A DNA stretch of 64,000 bases from Luteimonas fraxinea. Lineage in GTDB: Bacteria > Pseudomonadota > Gammaproteobacteria > Xanthomonadales > Xanthomonadaceae. A program made the position numbers and the translations under genes. Below are positions 56,667-64,000 of this stretch, in pieces (the stretch's first letter is position 1; each line of letters starts with the position of its first letter). The notes under the pieces are model-generated. The model was given only the letters and a program-made list of their open reading frames with translations, was not told the DNA's origin and ran no database searches. The stretch lies in NCBI RefSeq assembly GCF_021233355.1, contig NZ_CP089507.1, forward strand, positions 3,473,001 to 3,537,000. Reading direction: 5' to 3'.

Positions 56667-58046
56667 TCACGCCGGCACATCCTCCAGCGGCGTCAGCAGC
56701 TCGCGCACTTCGGCGTCGATCGCGTCCCAGTCCAGCGTCGCCAGCGAGGCATGCCCCGCTGTCGCGCGTTCGAGGATGCCGCGCTGGAGGTCGGTGCGCG
56801 TCATCGCCAGCGAGTAGGGGATGCGCATGAAGGTGACCATCGCGTAGTGCGGCACGAAGCGGCCGGGGTGGCGGTCCTGCAGCGCGAGTTCCAGCTCGCG
56901 CTGGAGCAGATAATCGGCATCGTCGACGCGGTTGCGCATTTCCAGATAGTTGTCGAGTGCCATGCGCTGGATCGCGGCAGCATCGGGTTTGCGCTCGATT
57001 TCGAAGGCGGCGAACGCGGTCGCGAGATCGTCGTGCGCATCCAGCTGCCGGGCCAGTGCCACGCAGTCCTCGAACGCACAGTTCATGCCCTGGCCGTGGA
57101 AGGGCACCATCGCGTGCGCGGCGTCGCCCAGCAGCACCGCGCGGCCGTCGAGATGCCAGCGGTCGAGATACAGCGTGGCCAGCTGGCCGACCGGGTTGCC
57201 GCTCCAGTCACGGTCGAACTCGGGGATCAGTGCCAGCGCGGACGGAAAGTCGCGCTCGAAGAACGCGCGCGCCGCGGCGACGTCGTCCAGCTGATCGAAC
57301 GCAGGCCCGCCGTCCTCGCCCGCGTGATGCGGCAGGAACAGGGTGACGGTGAAGGTCTTCTCGTCGTTGGGCAGCGCGATGCACATGTAGTGCCCGCGCG
57401 GCCAGATGTGCAGCGCGTTGGGCTCGATGCGGAAGCCGCCGTCGGCGGTCGGCGGAATCTCGAGTTCCTTGTAGCCGTGATCGAGGAAATCGCTGCGCTG
57501 GCCGAGATCGCGCACGCGATGCATCGCGCCGCGCAGTGCCGAGCCCGCGCCGTCGGCGCCGATCAGCGCTTCGAACTGGACTTCGCGCGTGCTGTCGTGG
57601 CGCGGATCGCGGAACACTGCACGCCGCGAATCGAAGTTCACCGCGTCCAGGCCGGCATCGAAATGCAGCCGCGCGCCGGCGGCCTCCGCCAGATCCAGCA
57701 GCACGATGTTGAGATCGCCGCGATGCACCGACCAGATGACTTCGTCGTCGTCGCGGCCGTAGCGCTGCAGCACCGGCTCGGTGTCGCCGACGTGGACCAT
57801 GCGGCCGCGCATCATGATCGCGTGGTGCATCACCGCATCATCCGCATCGGCGGCGCGCAGCGCGTGCCGGCCGCGTTCCGCCAGCGCCAGATTTATCGAG
57901 CGGCCGCCGCCGTAGCCCTGCACGCGCGGATCGCCGCGCTTCTCGTAGAGATCCACGTCCCAGCCACGTCGCCGCAGCAGGATGCCGAGCAGGGCGCCGG
58001 CCAGGCCTGCACCGATGATCGTCAGATGGCGTGCGGGTGCCGTCAC
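56667..58046 (-). CDS. kmo: Kynurenine 3-monooxygenase
   Basis: FAD-dependent hydroxylation of L-kynurenine. 459 residues with N-terminal dinucleotide loop IIGAGLAGALLGILL, the GGGRSINLALAERGR motif typical of KMO, and GDAAHAMVPFHGQGMNCAFEDC. The GTG at 58046 overlaps the kynureninase stop (GTGA) and gives a clean N-terminus; a GTG four codons upstream is possible. Last gene of the kynurenine cluster. Confidence 0.93.
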   Translation of the reverse strand: MTAPARHLTIIGAGLAGALLGILLRRRGWDVDLYEKRGDPRVQGYGGGRSINLALAERGRHALRAADADDAVMHHAIMMRGRMVHVGDTEPVLQRYGRDDDEVIWSVHRGDLNIVLLDLAEAAGARLHFDAGLDAVNFDSRRAVFRDPRHDSTREVQFEALIGADGAGSALRGAMHRVRDLGQRSDFLDHGYKELEIPPTADGGFRIEPNALHIWPRGHYMCIALPNDEKTFTVTLFLPHHAGEDGGPAFDQLDDVAAARAFFERDFPSALALIPEFDRDWSGNPVGQLATLYLDRWHLDGRAVLLGDAAHAMVPFHGQGMNCAFEDCVALARQLDAHDDLATAFAAFEIERKPDAAAIQRMALDNYLEMRNRVDDADYLLQRELELALQDRHPGRFVPHYAMVTFMRIPYSLAMTRTDLQRGILERATAGHASLATLDWDAIDAEVRELLTPLEDVPA

Positions 58047-59311
58047 GCGTCGCGCCACCGCGCCACGGTGCGCACGAAGCGCAGCACGTCGGCGTGGGTG
58101 TTGTAGAGCGGCGCGGGCGAAATGCGGATCACGTCGGGCTCGCGCCAGTCGCCGAGCACGCCGTTGTCGGACAGGTATTCGAACAACGCGCGGCCCTGCT
58201 CGCGACCGCCGCGCACGCGCAGCGACAGCTGGGCGCCGCGACGTGCGACGTCACGCGGCGTGGCGATATCGAGCACGTCGTCGAGCTGGCTGCGGATCAA
58301 CGTTTCCAGATAGCCGGTCAGCGTTTCCGACTTCGCACGCAGCGCCGGCATGCCGGCTTCAGTGAACAGGTCCAGTGACGCGCGCAGCGGTGCGAGGCCG
58401 AGGATCGGCGGATTGCTGAGCTGCCAGCCTTCGGCGCCCGGCGTGGGCTGGAAATCCGGCCCCATGCGGAAACGCGTCGCCGCGTCGTGCCCCCACCAGC
58501 CGGCAAAGCGCGGGCGGTCGGTCTGCGCATGACGCGCGTGCACGAATGCGCCGGCCACCGCGCCCGGCCCGCTGTTGAGGTACTTGTAGTGGCACCACAC
58601 GGCGAAGTCGGCATTGCTGTCGTGCAGCTGCAGCGGCAGGTTGCCGGCGGCATGCGCGAGATCGAAACCGACGACCGCGCCTGCGGCATGACCCAGCCGC
58701 ACGATCTCCGCCAGATCGAAGGCTTCGCCGGTGCGGTACTGCACGCCCGGCCACAGCACCAGTGCAACGCGGTGACCGTGTTGTTCCAGGGCGGCAGCGA
58801 TCGCGTCCGTGCCGAACAGGCCGTCCGCGCCGGGCTGCACTTCGATCAGATCGGTGTCGGGGTCGAAACCGTGGAAGCGCACCTGCGATTCGAGTGCGTA
58901 GCGATCGGACGGAAACGCGCCGGCCTCCATCAGGATCGCCGGACGCTCGGCGGTCGGGCGGTAGAAGCCGACCATCAGGAAATGCAGGTTCGCGGTCAGC
59001 GAGTTCATCGCGACCACTTCCTCGGGCTGCGCGCCAACGATCTCCGCCAGCTGTGCACCGACCAGGCCGTGGTAGGTCATCCACTGCGAGCTGCCGCGGA
59101 AGTGGCCTTCGACCGCTTCCATCGCCCACTTGTCGAGCACGTCTTCGACCTGCGCGCGCGCGCCGCGCGGCTGCAGCCCGAGCGAGTTGCCGACGAAGTA
59201 CGCCTGCTCCACATCGCCGAAACGCGGCAGATGGAACTGCGCGCGGAAGCGCTGCAGAGGATCGGCGGCGTCGGCAGTCGCGGCGTAGTCGTCTGTGAAG
59301 AAATCGCTCAT
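58043..59311 (-). CDS. kynU: Kynureninase
   Basis: PLP enzyme splitting kynurenine or 3-hydroxykynurenine to (3-hydroxy)anthranilate and alanine. 422 residues; AYFVGNSLGLQPRG near the start, FDLAHAAGNLPLQLHD, and the PLP lysine in WCHYKYLNSGPGAVAGAF. ATGA overlap with the upstream tautomerase-like gene and GTGA overlap with kmo. Confidence 0.95.
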   Translation of the reverse strand: MSDFFTDDYAATADAADPLQRFRAQFHLPRFGDVEQAYFVGNSLGLQPRGARAQVEDVLDKWAMEAVEGHFRGSSQWMTYHGLVGAQLAEIVGAQPEEVVAMNSLTANLHFLMVGFYRPTAERPAILMEAGAFPSDRYALESQVRFHGFDPDTDLIEVQPGADGLFGTDAIAAALEQHGHRVALVLWPGVQYRTGEAFDLAEIVRLGHAAGAVVGFDLAHAAGNLPLQLHDSNADFAVWCHYKYLNSGPGAVAGAFVHARHAQTDRPRFAGWWGHDAATRFRMGPDFQPTPGAEGWQLSNPPILGLAPLRASLDLFTEAGMPALRAKSETLTGYLETLIRSQLDDVLDIATPRDVARRGAQLSLRVRGGREQGRALFEYLSDNGVLGDWREPDVIRISPAPLYNTHADVLRFVRTVARWRDA

Positions 59312-59691
59312 GCGTGGGTCTCCGGCACCACGCTGCGCGTGTGCGTGCTCTTGATATAGGTGGCTGCCTGCAGTTCAACCACCTCGACACACAGCTGGCA
59401 GTGCAGGTCGAGTGCGGGCAGGCAGGACGCGAGGGCATCGTGCACATCGCGCGCCAGGGCCGCCCGCACGTCTTCCGGACGGCCGGGCATGACCTTCAGC
59501 GTGGCGTGGACGAAGCCATGGCCGTTGTCCGCGCTGCCGACGCGGTACTGGTCGAGCGCGAGCGCGCGGCTCTTGATCGCGACGTCTTCGAAATGGCCGC
59601 TGTCGACGAGCGCGCGATTGGCGGCAGCCAGCGCGGCGCGGGGATCGAAGCCGTCGATGTTCGCGGTGTGGTGGAGGATCAGATGGGGCAT
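59308..59691 (-). CDS. 5-carboxymethyl-2-hydroxymuconate isomerase-like tautomerase
   Basis: 127 residues with proline directly after the initiator methionine (MPHLILHHTANI), the catalytic proline of the tautomerase/CHMI superfamily, and the family-like FVHATLKVMPGRPEDVRAAL. CHMI normally acts in homoprotocatechuate breakdown. Here it is embedded between ACMS decarboxylase and kynureninase, suggesting action on a muconate-type intermediate. Substrate inferred. Confidence 0.8.
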   Translation of the reverse strand: MPHLILHHTANIDGFDPRAALAAANRALVDSGHFEDVAIKSRALALDQYRVGSADNGHGFVHATLKVMPGRPEDVRAALARDVHDALASCLPALDLHCQLCVEVVELQAATYIKSTHTRSVVPETHA

Positions 59692-59704
59692 GGGGGTCTT
59701 GTCG

Positions 59705-60724
59705 TCAGAGGAAGCGGCTGGCGGGCAGGCCCAGCCATTCGAGCGCGGTGCCGTGATAGAGCCGCGCCCGCGAATCTTCGTCGAGCGGGATTTCCTCGAT
59801 GCCGGCGCCGGGCACCTGTTCGCCGAGCGGGAACGGATAGTCGGTGCCGAGCATCACGCGGTCCGCGCCGCAGGTGTCGAGCAGGTACTGCAGCGCCCGC
59901 GGATCGGCCACCCAGGAATCGAAATACAGCTGCTTGAGATAGCCGCGCGGATTGTGCGGATTGTCGGTCGCGACGAGGTCGGGGCGCATGTTGAAGCCGT
60001 GTTCGATGCGGCCGATCGTGTACGGAAAACTGCCGCCGCCATGTGCCATGCAGATCTTGAGTTTCGGCAGCCGCTGCAGCACGCCGCCGAACACCAGGCA
60101 ACACGCCGCGCGCGACTGCTCGGCCGGCATGCCGACCAGCCAAGGCAGCCAGTACTTGGGCATCGACTCGCTGCCCATCATGTCCCAGGGATGCACGAGT
60201 ACCGCCGCGCCCAGATCGGCCGCGGCTTCGAAGAACGGAAACAGTTCCGGCGCGTCGAGATTCCAGTCGCCGATGTGGCTGCCGATCTGCACGCCCTGCA
60301 GGCCGAGCTGGTCGACGCAGCGCTCGAGTTCCTGGATCGCCAGCCGCGGCGACTGCATCGGCACCGTGCCGATGCCGGCGTAATGGCGCGGATGCGCGGC
60401 GACTGTCGCGGCCATGTGGTCGTTGAGCGACTGGTGCAGTTCCAGCGCGTGCGCCGGCTTCGCCCAGTAACTGAACATCACCGGCACCGTGCTGATCACC
60501 TGCACCTGCACGCCAAAGCGCGCGTAGTCGTCGATGCGTTCCTGCGCGTCCCAGGTCTTGGACCAGATCTCGCGGAAGAAGCGCCCGTCCTTGTAGATGC
60601 GGTGGCGGCCGTCGTCGGTGTGGTGGATGACCGGAAACCGCGGTTCGCCGTACTTCGATGCCAGATCCGGCCAGTCGCGCGGCAGGTAGTGGGCGTGGAT
60701 GTCGATCTTCAGCATGGCCGTCAT
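59705..60724 (-). CDS. nbaD: 2-amino-3-carboxymuconate-6-semialdehyde decarboxylase
   Basis: 339 residues of the amidohydrolase superfamily. DIHAHYLPRDWPDLASKYG supplies the two metal histidines and is characteristic of ACMSD; HPWDMMG, MAHGGGSFPYTIGRIEHG and LGTDYPFPLGE supply the other metal and active residues. It diverts aminocarboxymuconate semialdehyde away from quinolinate into catabolism. ATG 60724 is used; 60715 is an alternative. Confidence 0.93.
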   Translation of the reverse strand: MTAMLKIDIHAHYLPRDWPDLASKYGEPRFPVIHHTDDGRHRIYKDGRFFREIWSKTWDAQERIDDYARFGVQVQVISTVPVMFSYWAKPAHALELHQSLNDHMAATVAAHPRHYAGIGTVPMQSPRLAIQELERCVDQLGLQGVQIGSHIGDWNLDAPELFPFFEAAADLGAAVLVHPWDMMGSESMPKYWLPWLVGMPAEQSRAACCLVFGGVLQRLPKLKICMAHGGGSFPYTIGRIEHGFNMRPDLVATDNPHNPRGYLKQLYFDSWVADPRALQYLLDTCGADRVMLGTDYPFPLGEQVPGAGIEEIPLDEDSRARLYHGTALEWLGLPASRFL

Positions 60725-60771
60725 CGTAGACGACCGGCCCGCGGCGATCACGCCGCAGGCGCACAGCGGGT

Positions 60772-61401
60772 TCAGGGCGCGTCGGTCTCGCCCAAACGGC
60801 GTTCCTGCCGTAGCTGTTCGATCGTCGGCGGCTGGGGGCGCGCCTGCTGGCCCATCGACGCCGCCATCTCGCCGACCCTGGCCTGCGATTGCGCCAGCGA
60901 CGGCACGCCCATGCGCGCACGCTCGGCATCGTCGATCGCGCCGTCGGCGATCGGATACAGGAACAGACCGGCGTCGCTGCCCTGGAACTGGGTGCCGTAC
61001 CACTGCGGCTGCAGCTGGGTGGCCATGATGCGATCCCAGGACGCGGCGACGAGCCAGCGGTAGTGGATTTCATCGGGTGCCAAAGTCGATGCCAGCGTCG
61101 AAAGTGCGTGGGCGATGCGGATGTCGTCCAGACCGTTGCCGTGCTGGAAGACCATCGCCGCGTGGTAATGGTCAGCTGCGGTGCGCATCGCGCCCTCACG
61201 CATCAACGCGAGAACGCGCGCCCGACGTTCGGCGTCCTCGCGGTACACCAGCGACCAGTCAATGTTCATGCCATCCGCACGCGCTTTCTGGTCGTCGTCG
61301 TACAGCGCAGCCAGTTCGGCGTTGTCCGTGTTCTGCGCATGGACTGGCGTAATTGCCGCCAGCAGGCAGGACAGCAACAGAATCAGCAGAGGCGTTCTCA
61401 T
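60772..61401 (-). CDS. Secreted protein of unknown function in the kynurenine cluster
   Basis: 209 residues; signal peptide 1-23 (MRTPLLILLLSCLLAAITPVHA). The mature part is helical with a YHAAMVFQHGNGLDDIRIAH segment and YRWLVAASWDRIMATQLQPQWYGTQF near the C-terminal third, a pattern recalled from uncharacterised proteins (possibly DUF6624-related, low confidence). GGAG ribosome site supports ATG 61401. Embedded between nbaD and nbaC. No catalytic motif recognised. Confidence 0.7.
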   Translation of the reverse strand: MRTPLLILLLSCLLAAITPVHAQNTDNAELAALYDDDQKARADGMNIDWSLVYREDAERRARVLALMREGAMRTAADHYHAAMVFQHGNGLDDIRIAHALSTLASTLAPDEIHYRWLVAASWDRIMATQLQPQWYGTQFQGSDAGLFLYPIADGAIDDAERARMGVPSLAQSQARVGEMAASMGQQARPQPPTIEQLRQERRLGETDAP

Positions 61402-61431
61402 GGCGGTCTCCATTCCTTGGATGCGCGGAAA

Positions 61432-61980
61432 TCAGGTGATGTCAGCCAGCGTGTCCGGATCTGGATCGTAGCGGGCAGGGCGCGGGTTGAGATGCCCGCA
61501 GGCTTCGCAGGTGCGGTGTTCGATCGAGCCGTAGAAGCGGTCGAACACGGGCGGAAAATCCTGCTCGATATCGTGCAGGTGGAAGTACTGCTCGAACAGC
61601 GTGTGGTTGCAGCGTTCGCAGAACCACAGCAGCCCGTCCTGTTCGTGCGGCAGGCGCTTGCGTTCGATGACCAGGCCGATCGAATCCGGACCGCGCTGCG
61701 GCGAATGCGGCACCTTCGGCGGCAGCAGGAAGGTCTCGCCGGCGCGGATAGGAATGTCGCGGACCCGGCCGTCTTCCTGGATGCGCAGCACCATCTCGCC
61801 TTCGAGCTGGTGGAACCACTCGGGGCCTTCTTCCCAGTGGTAATCGGTGCGTGCATTCGGCCCGCCGACGACCATGACGATGAAGTCGCCGTCGTAGATA
61901 CATTTGTTGCCGACCGGGGGCTTGAGCAGATGGCGGTGCTCGTCGATCCACTTCTGGAAGTTCAGCGGTCCGGGGATCAT
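61432..61980 (-). CDS. nbaC: 3-hydroxyanthranilate 3,4-dioxygenase
   Basis: Fe(II) cupin enzyme of 182 residues opening the ring of 3-hydroxyanthranilate. FNFQ-type start [20 protein letters not shown], the iron ligands in [18 protein letters not shown] and in [10 protein letters not shown], and a C-terminal rubredoxin-like metal site with the pairs CERC and CEAC. This four-cysteine C-terminal site marks the bacterial form. ATG 61980. Confidence 0.95.
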   Translation of the reverse strand: MIPGPLNFQKWIDEHRHLLKPPVGNKCIYDGDFIVMVVGGPNARTDYHWEEGPEWFHQLEGEMVLRIQEDGRVRDIPIRAGETFLLPPKVPHSPQRGPDSIGLVIERKRLPHEQDGLLWFCERCNHTLFEQYFHLHDIEQDFPPVFDRFYGSIEHRTCEACGHLNPRPARYDPDPDTLADIT

Positions 61981-61984
61981 CGGT

Positions 61985-62410
61985 TCACTCCTTCGGCTCG
62001 GCGACGCACTTGAGTTCAATTGCAATTGGCGTCGGCAACGCATCGATGCCCAGCGTCGTGCGGCAGGGTGCGGTGGCGGGATCGGGGAAATACTCGGCCC
62101 AGACCGCGTTGTAGCCGGCGAAATCGCCGGCCATGTCGGTGAGGTACACGGTCACGTCGACGAGGTCTTCCCAGCGTGCGCCGCTGGCGTCGAGCACCGC
62201 GCGCACGTTGGCGAACACCGCATGCGTCTGCGCAGCGATGTCGTGGCCGATCACGTGGCCTCCGTCATCGAGCACGTTGCCCGGGACCGAATCGGTCGCA
62301 GGATCGCGCGGTCCGATGCCCGACAGGAACAGCAGCCCACCGGCGCGGCGCGCATGCGGGTAGCGACCGACCGGCCGCGGCGCTGCGCCGGCCTGGATGG
62401 CCTCAGCCAT
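61985..62410 (-). CDS. nbaF: RidA-family deaminase, probable 2-aminomuconate deaminase
   Basis: 141 residues of the YjgF/RidA fold: [14 protein letters not shown], then [26 protein letters not shown], and the acid-binding arginine in [14 protein letters not shown]. Its setting between carbonic anhydrase and the dioxygenase matches the 2-aminomuconate deaminase of the 2-nitrobenzoate/kynurenine pathway. It overlaps the carbonic anhydrase gene by 8 bases. Confidence 0.87.
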   Translation of the reverse strand: MAEAIQAGAAPRPVGRYPHARRAGGLLFLSGIGPRDPATDSVPGNVLDDGGHVIGHDIAAQTHAVFANVRAVLDASGARWEDLVDVTVYLTDMAGDFAGYNAVWAEYFPDPATAPCRTTLGIDALPTPIAIELKCVAEPKE

Positions 62411-63077
62411 CGCGCCGGCCCTGGGCTGCGACGCGCGCGATGTCGGCGACGGCGGCCTCGTAGGCCGGGCCGATGTCATCGTGCGAGGTCACGTCCATGC
62501 CGAGTTCGCGCACGCGGCCATCGCCGAGCGCGTAAACCCAGCCATGCACGGCGAGCTTCTGTCCACGCGCCCAGGCATCGCGGACGACGGTGGTCTGGCA
62601 GATGTTGAGCGCCTGCTCGACCGCGTTGAGTTCGCACAGCCGCGCGTGGCGCAGGCTGGTGTCCTCGACCGTCGCCAGCATCGACGCATGCTTGTGGTTG
62701 ACGTCGGCGACATGACGCAGCCAGTTGTCCGCCAGACCCACACGCGCGCCGGTCATCGCCGCATGCACGCCGCCGCAGCCGTAATGGCCGACCAGCAGGA
62801 TGTGCTCGACCTTGAGCACGTCGACGGCGAACTGGATCACCGACAGCGCATTGAGATCGCCGTGTGACAGCACGTTGGCGATGTTGCGGTGGACGAAGAC
62901 CTCGCCCGGGTCGAGCCCGAGGATCTGGTTCGCCGGCACGCGCGAGTCGGAACAGCCGATCCACAGGTAGCGCGGGATCTGCTGGTTTTCCAGACGGTGG
63001 AAGTAATCCGGGTCCTCGCGCACAGCGCGCTCGGCCCAGTCACGGTTGTTCTGCAGAAGATTGTCGAGTTCGCCCAT
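62403..63077 (-). CDS. can: Beta-carbonic anhydrase
   Basis: 224 residues. Zinc ligands: C42 and D44 in WIGCSDSRVP, and the H-x-x-C pair in VGHYGCGGVHAA. Length and sequence fit the Can/CynT type. It interconverts CO2 and bicarbonate in the cytoplasm. It is sandwiched by overlap between the two kynurenine-pathway genes for an aldehyde dehydrogenase and a RidA deaminase, and the pathway releases CO2 at the decarboxylase step. Confidence 0.95.
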   Translation of the reverse strand: MGELDNLLQNNRDWAERAVREDPDYFHRLENQQIPRYLWIGCSDSRVPANQILGLDPGEVFVHRNIANVLSHGDLNALSVIQFAVDVLKVEHILLVGHYGCGGVHAAMTGARVGLADNWLRHVADVNHKHASMLATVEDTSLRHARLCELNAVEQALNICQTTVVRDAWARGQKLAVHGWVYALGDGRVRELGMDVTSHDDIGPAYEAAVADIARVAAQGRRDG

Positions 63078-63084
63078 GTTGCGA

Positions 63085-64000
63085 TTATCCCAGAGACAGG
63101 CCGACGTTCTTCGGCTCGGTGAAGAAACGCATGGCTTCCATGCCGCCCTCGCGGCCGAGACCGGACGCGCCGGTACCGCCGAAGGGCGTGCGCAGGTCGC
63201 GCATCAGCCAGGTGTTGATCCAGACCATGCCCACATGCAGCGCCGCAGCGAGGCGGTGCGCGCGAGTCAGGTCGCGTGTCCAGATGGAGGCCGACAGGCC
63301 GTAGTCGCCGGCGTTCGCCAGCGCGAGTGCGTGTGCATCGTCGTCGAAGAGTTGCAGTGTGACCACCGGCCCGAAGATCTCCTCGCGGTTGGTCGCGCAG
63401 TCCGGCCCGAGACCGTCGATGACGGTCGGGGCGATGAACCAGCCCGGCCGCTCCAGCGCGTGGCCGCCGCACAACACGCGGCCGCCTTCGTCGCGCGCCC
63501 GAGCGATGGCCGTGAGCACCTTGTCGAACTGCGCCTGCGAGACCAGCGGGCCCATGCGCGCGTCGGGATCCATCGGATCGCCGACCTGCAGCGCGAGCAC
63601 CTCGGCCACGAAGCGCTCGCGGAAGGATGCATAGATGCCGCGTTCGACGAGGATCCGCGAGCCGCACAGGCAGATCTGCCCGGCGTTCTGGAATGCCGAG
63701 CGCACCAGCGTGGAGAGTTGTGATTCCCAGTCGCTGTCGGCGAAGACCAGCGTCGCGTTCTTGCCGCCGAGTTCCAGCGAGGCCTTCTTCAGCTGCGCAC
63801 CGGTGCGCGCGCCGATGCGACGGCCGACCGCGGTGCTGCCGGTGAACGACACCGCGCGCACGCGCGGATCGTCGATCAACGCATCGCCAACCTCGGCGCC
63901 GACGCCGTGCACGACATTGAGCACGCCCGGCGGCAGCCCGATCTCGCCCGACAGCGTCGCCAGCAGCGACGCGCTGGCCGGGGTGAGTTCCGAAGGTTTG
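63085..64000 (-). CDS. nbaE: Aldehyde dehydrogenase, probable 2-aminomuconate-6-semialdehyde dehydrogenase (5' end outside window)
   Basis: The C-terminal 304 residues are visible; the frame is open to the window edge. KPSELTPASASLLATL, FTGSTAVGRRIG, the general base in LELGGKNATLVF, the catalytic cysteine in FQNAGQICLCGSRI, EEIFGPVVTLQLF and a C-terminal GREGGMEAMRFFTEPKN identify the hydroxymuconic/aminomuconic-semialdehyde branch of ALDH. The cluster context supports aminomuconate semialdehyde as substrate. It is 7 bp from can. Confidence 0.88.
   Translation of the reverse strand, partial: KPSELTPASASLLATLSGEIGLPPGVLNVVHGVGAEVGDALIDDPRVRAVSFTGSTAVGRRIGARTGAQLKKASLELGGKNATLVFADSDWESQLSTLVRSAFQNAGQICLCGSRILVERGIYASFRERFVAEVLALQVGDPMDPDARMGPLVSQAQFDKVLTAIARARDEGGRVLCGGHALERPGWFIAPTVIDGLGPDCATNREEIFGPVVTLQLFDDDAHALALANAGDYGLSASIWTRDLTRAHRLAAALHVGMVWINTWLMRDLRTPFGGTGASGLGREGGMEAMRFFTEPKNVGLSLG

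Overview
The window is chromosomal DNA of very high G+C content, almost fully coding, and its gene order points to a gammaproteobacterium of the Xanthomonadaceae, probably the Lysobacter/Luteimonas side of the family (inference). The best markers are the xanthomonad arginine route (N-acetylornithine carbamoyltransferase, a deacetylase next to argG, and an N-acetylglutamate kinase carrying a C-terminal acetyltransferase domain), the arg-proB-proA linkage, and a TrpR-like regulator heading the histidine operon. No prophage, IS transposase, CRISPR array or rRNA was seen. One tRNA gene is present.

Layout. 1-3.3 kb: end of a fatty-acid operon (fabD partial, fabG, acpP, fabF). 3.5-4.9 kb: cysS on the minus strand. 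5-16.7 kb: a secreted UmoD-like protein, then the arginine-proline cluster argF'-argG-argE'-argB/A-GNAT-argC-argH-yciI-proB-proA, preceded by a possible arginine-rich leader peptide and an intrinsic terminator. 16.7-22.4 kb: pgaABCD (minus strand) for a PNAG-type exopolysaccharide. 22.6-27.8 kb: an MFS transporter, tRNA-Pro(CGG), and cydDC. 28-31.7 kb: hisS, an enlarged HAL-family ammonia-lyase and a small membrane protein. 31.8-40.1 kb: a TPR protein, a TrpR-like regulator with a clear palindromic operator, and hisGDCBHAFIE. 40.2-43.8 kb: a GNAT acetyltransferase, a borosin-type peptide alpha-N-methyltransferase, a short precursor-like peptide and a membrane diguanylate cyclase. 43.8-56.6 kb: an aldehyde dehydrogenase plus ThDP enzyme pair, xseA, a PCuAC copper chaperone, a RegB/RegA-type redox two-component system, ispG with a PAP2 phosphatase, DUF2939 and DUF2461 proteins, and sbcB. 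56.7-64 kb (minus strand): a tryptophan/kynurenine catabolic cluster (ALDH, beta-carbonic anhydrase, RidA, 3-hydroxyanthranilate dioxygenase, a secreted protein, ACMS decarboxylase, a tautomerase-like isomerase, kynureninase, kynurenine monooxygenase).

The most exciting element is the putative split borosin RiPP locus at about 40.8-41.9 kb. It holds a stand-alone SonM-like methyltransferase that keeps the Tyr/Arg/Tyr/Tyr set of the OphMA/SonM family at the correct spacing. A separate 83-residue peptide follows, with a short helical leader, a hydrophobic patch and a very acidic tail.

Three families of small palindromic repeats are scattered between genes: REPIN-like pairs, a MITE-like element with perfect 29-bp inverted ends, and an element of about 132 bp. 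A copy of the last one has been inserted in frame into the linker of CydD. Functional assignments rest on motifs read from the translated sequence; no database search could be run.
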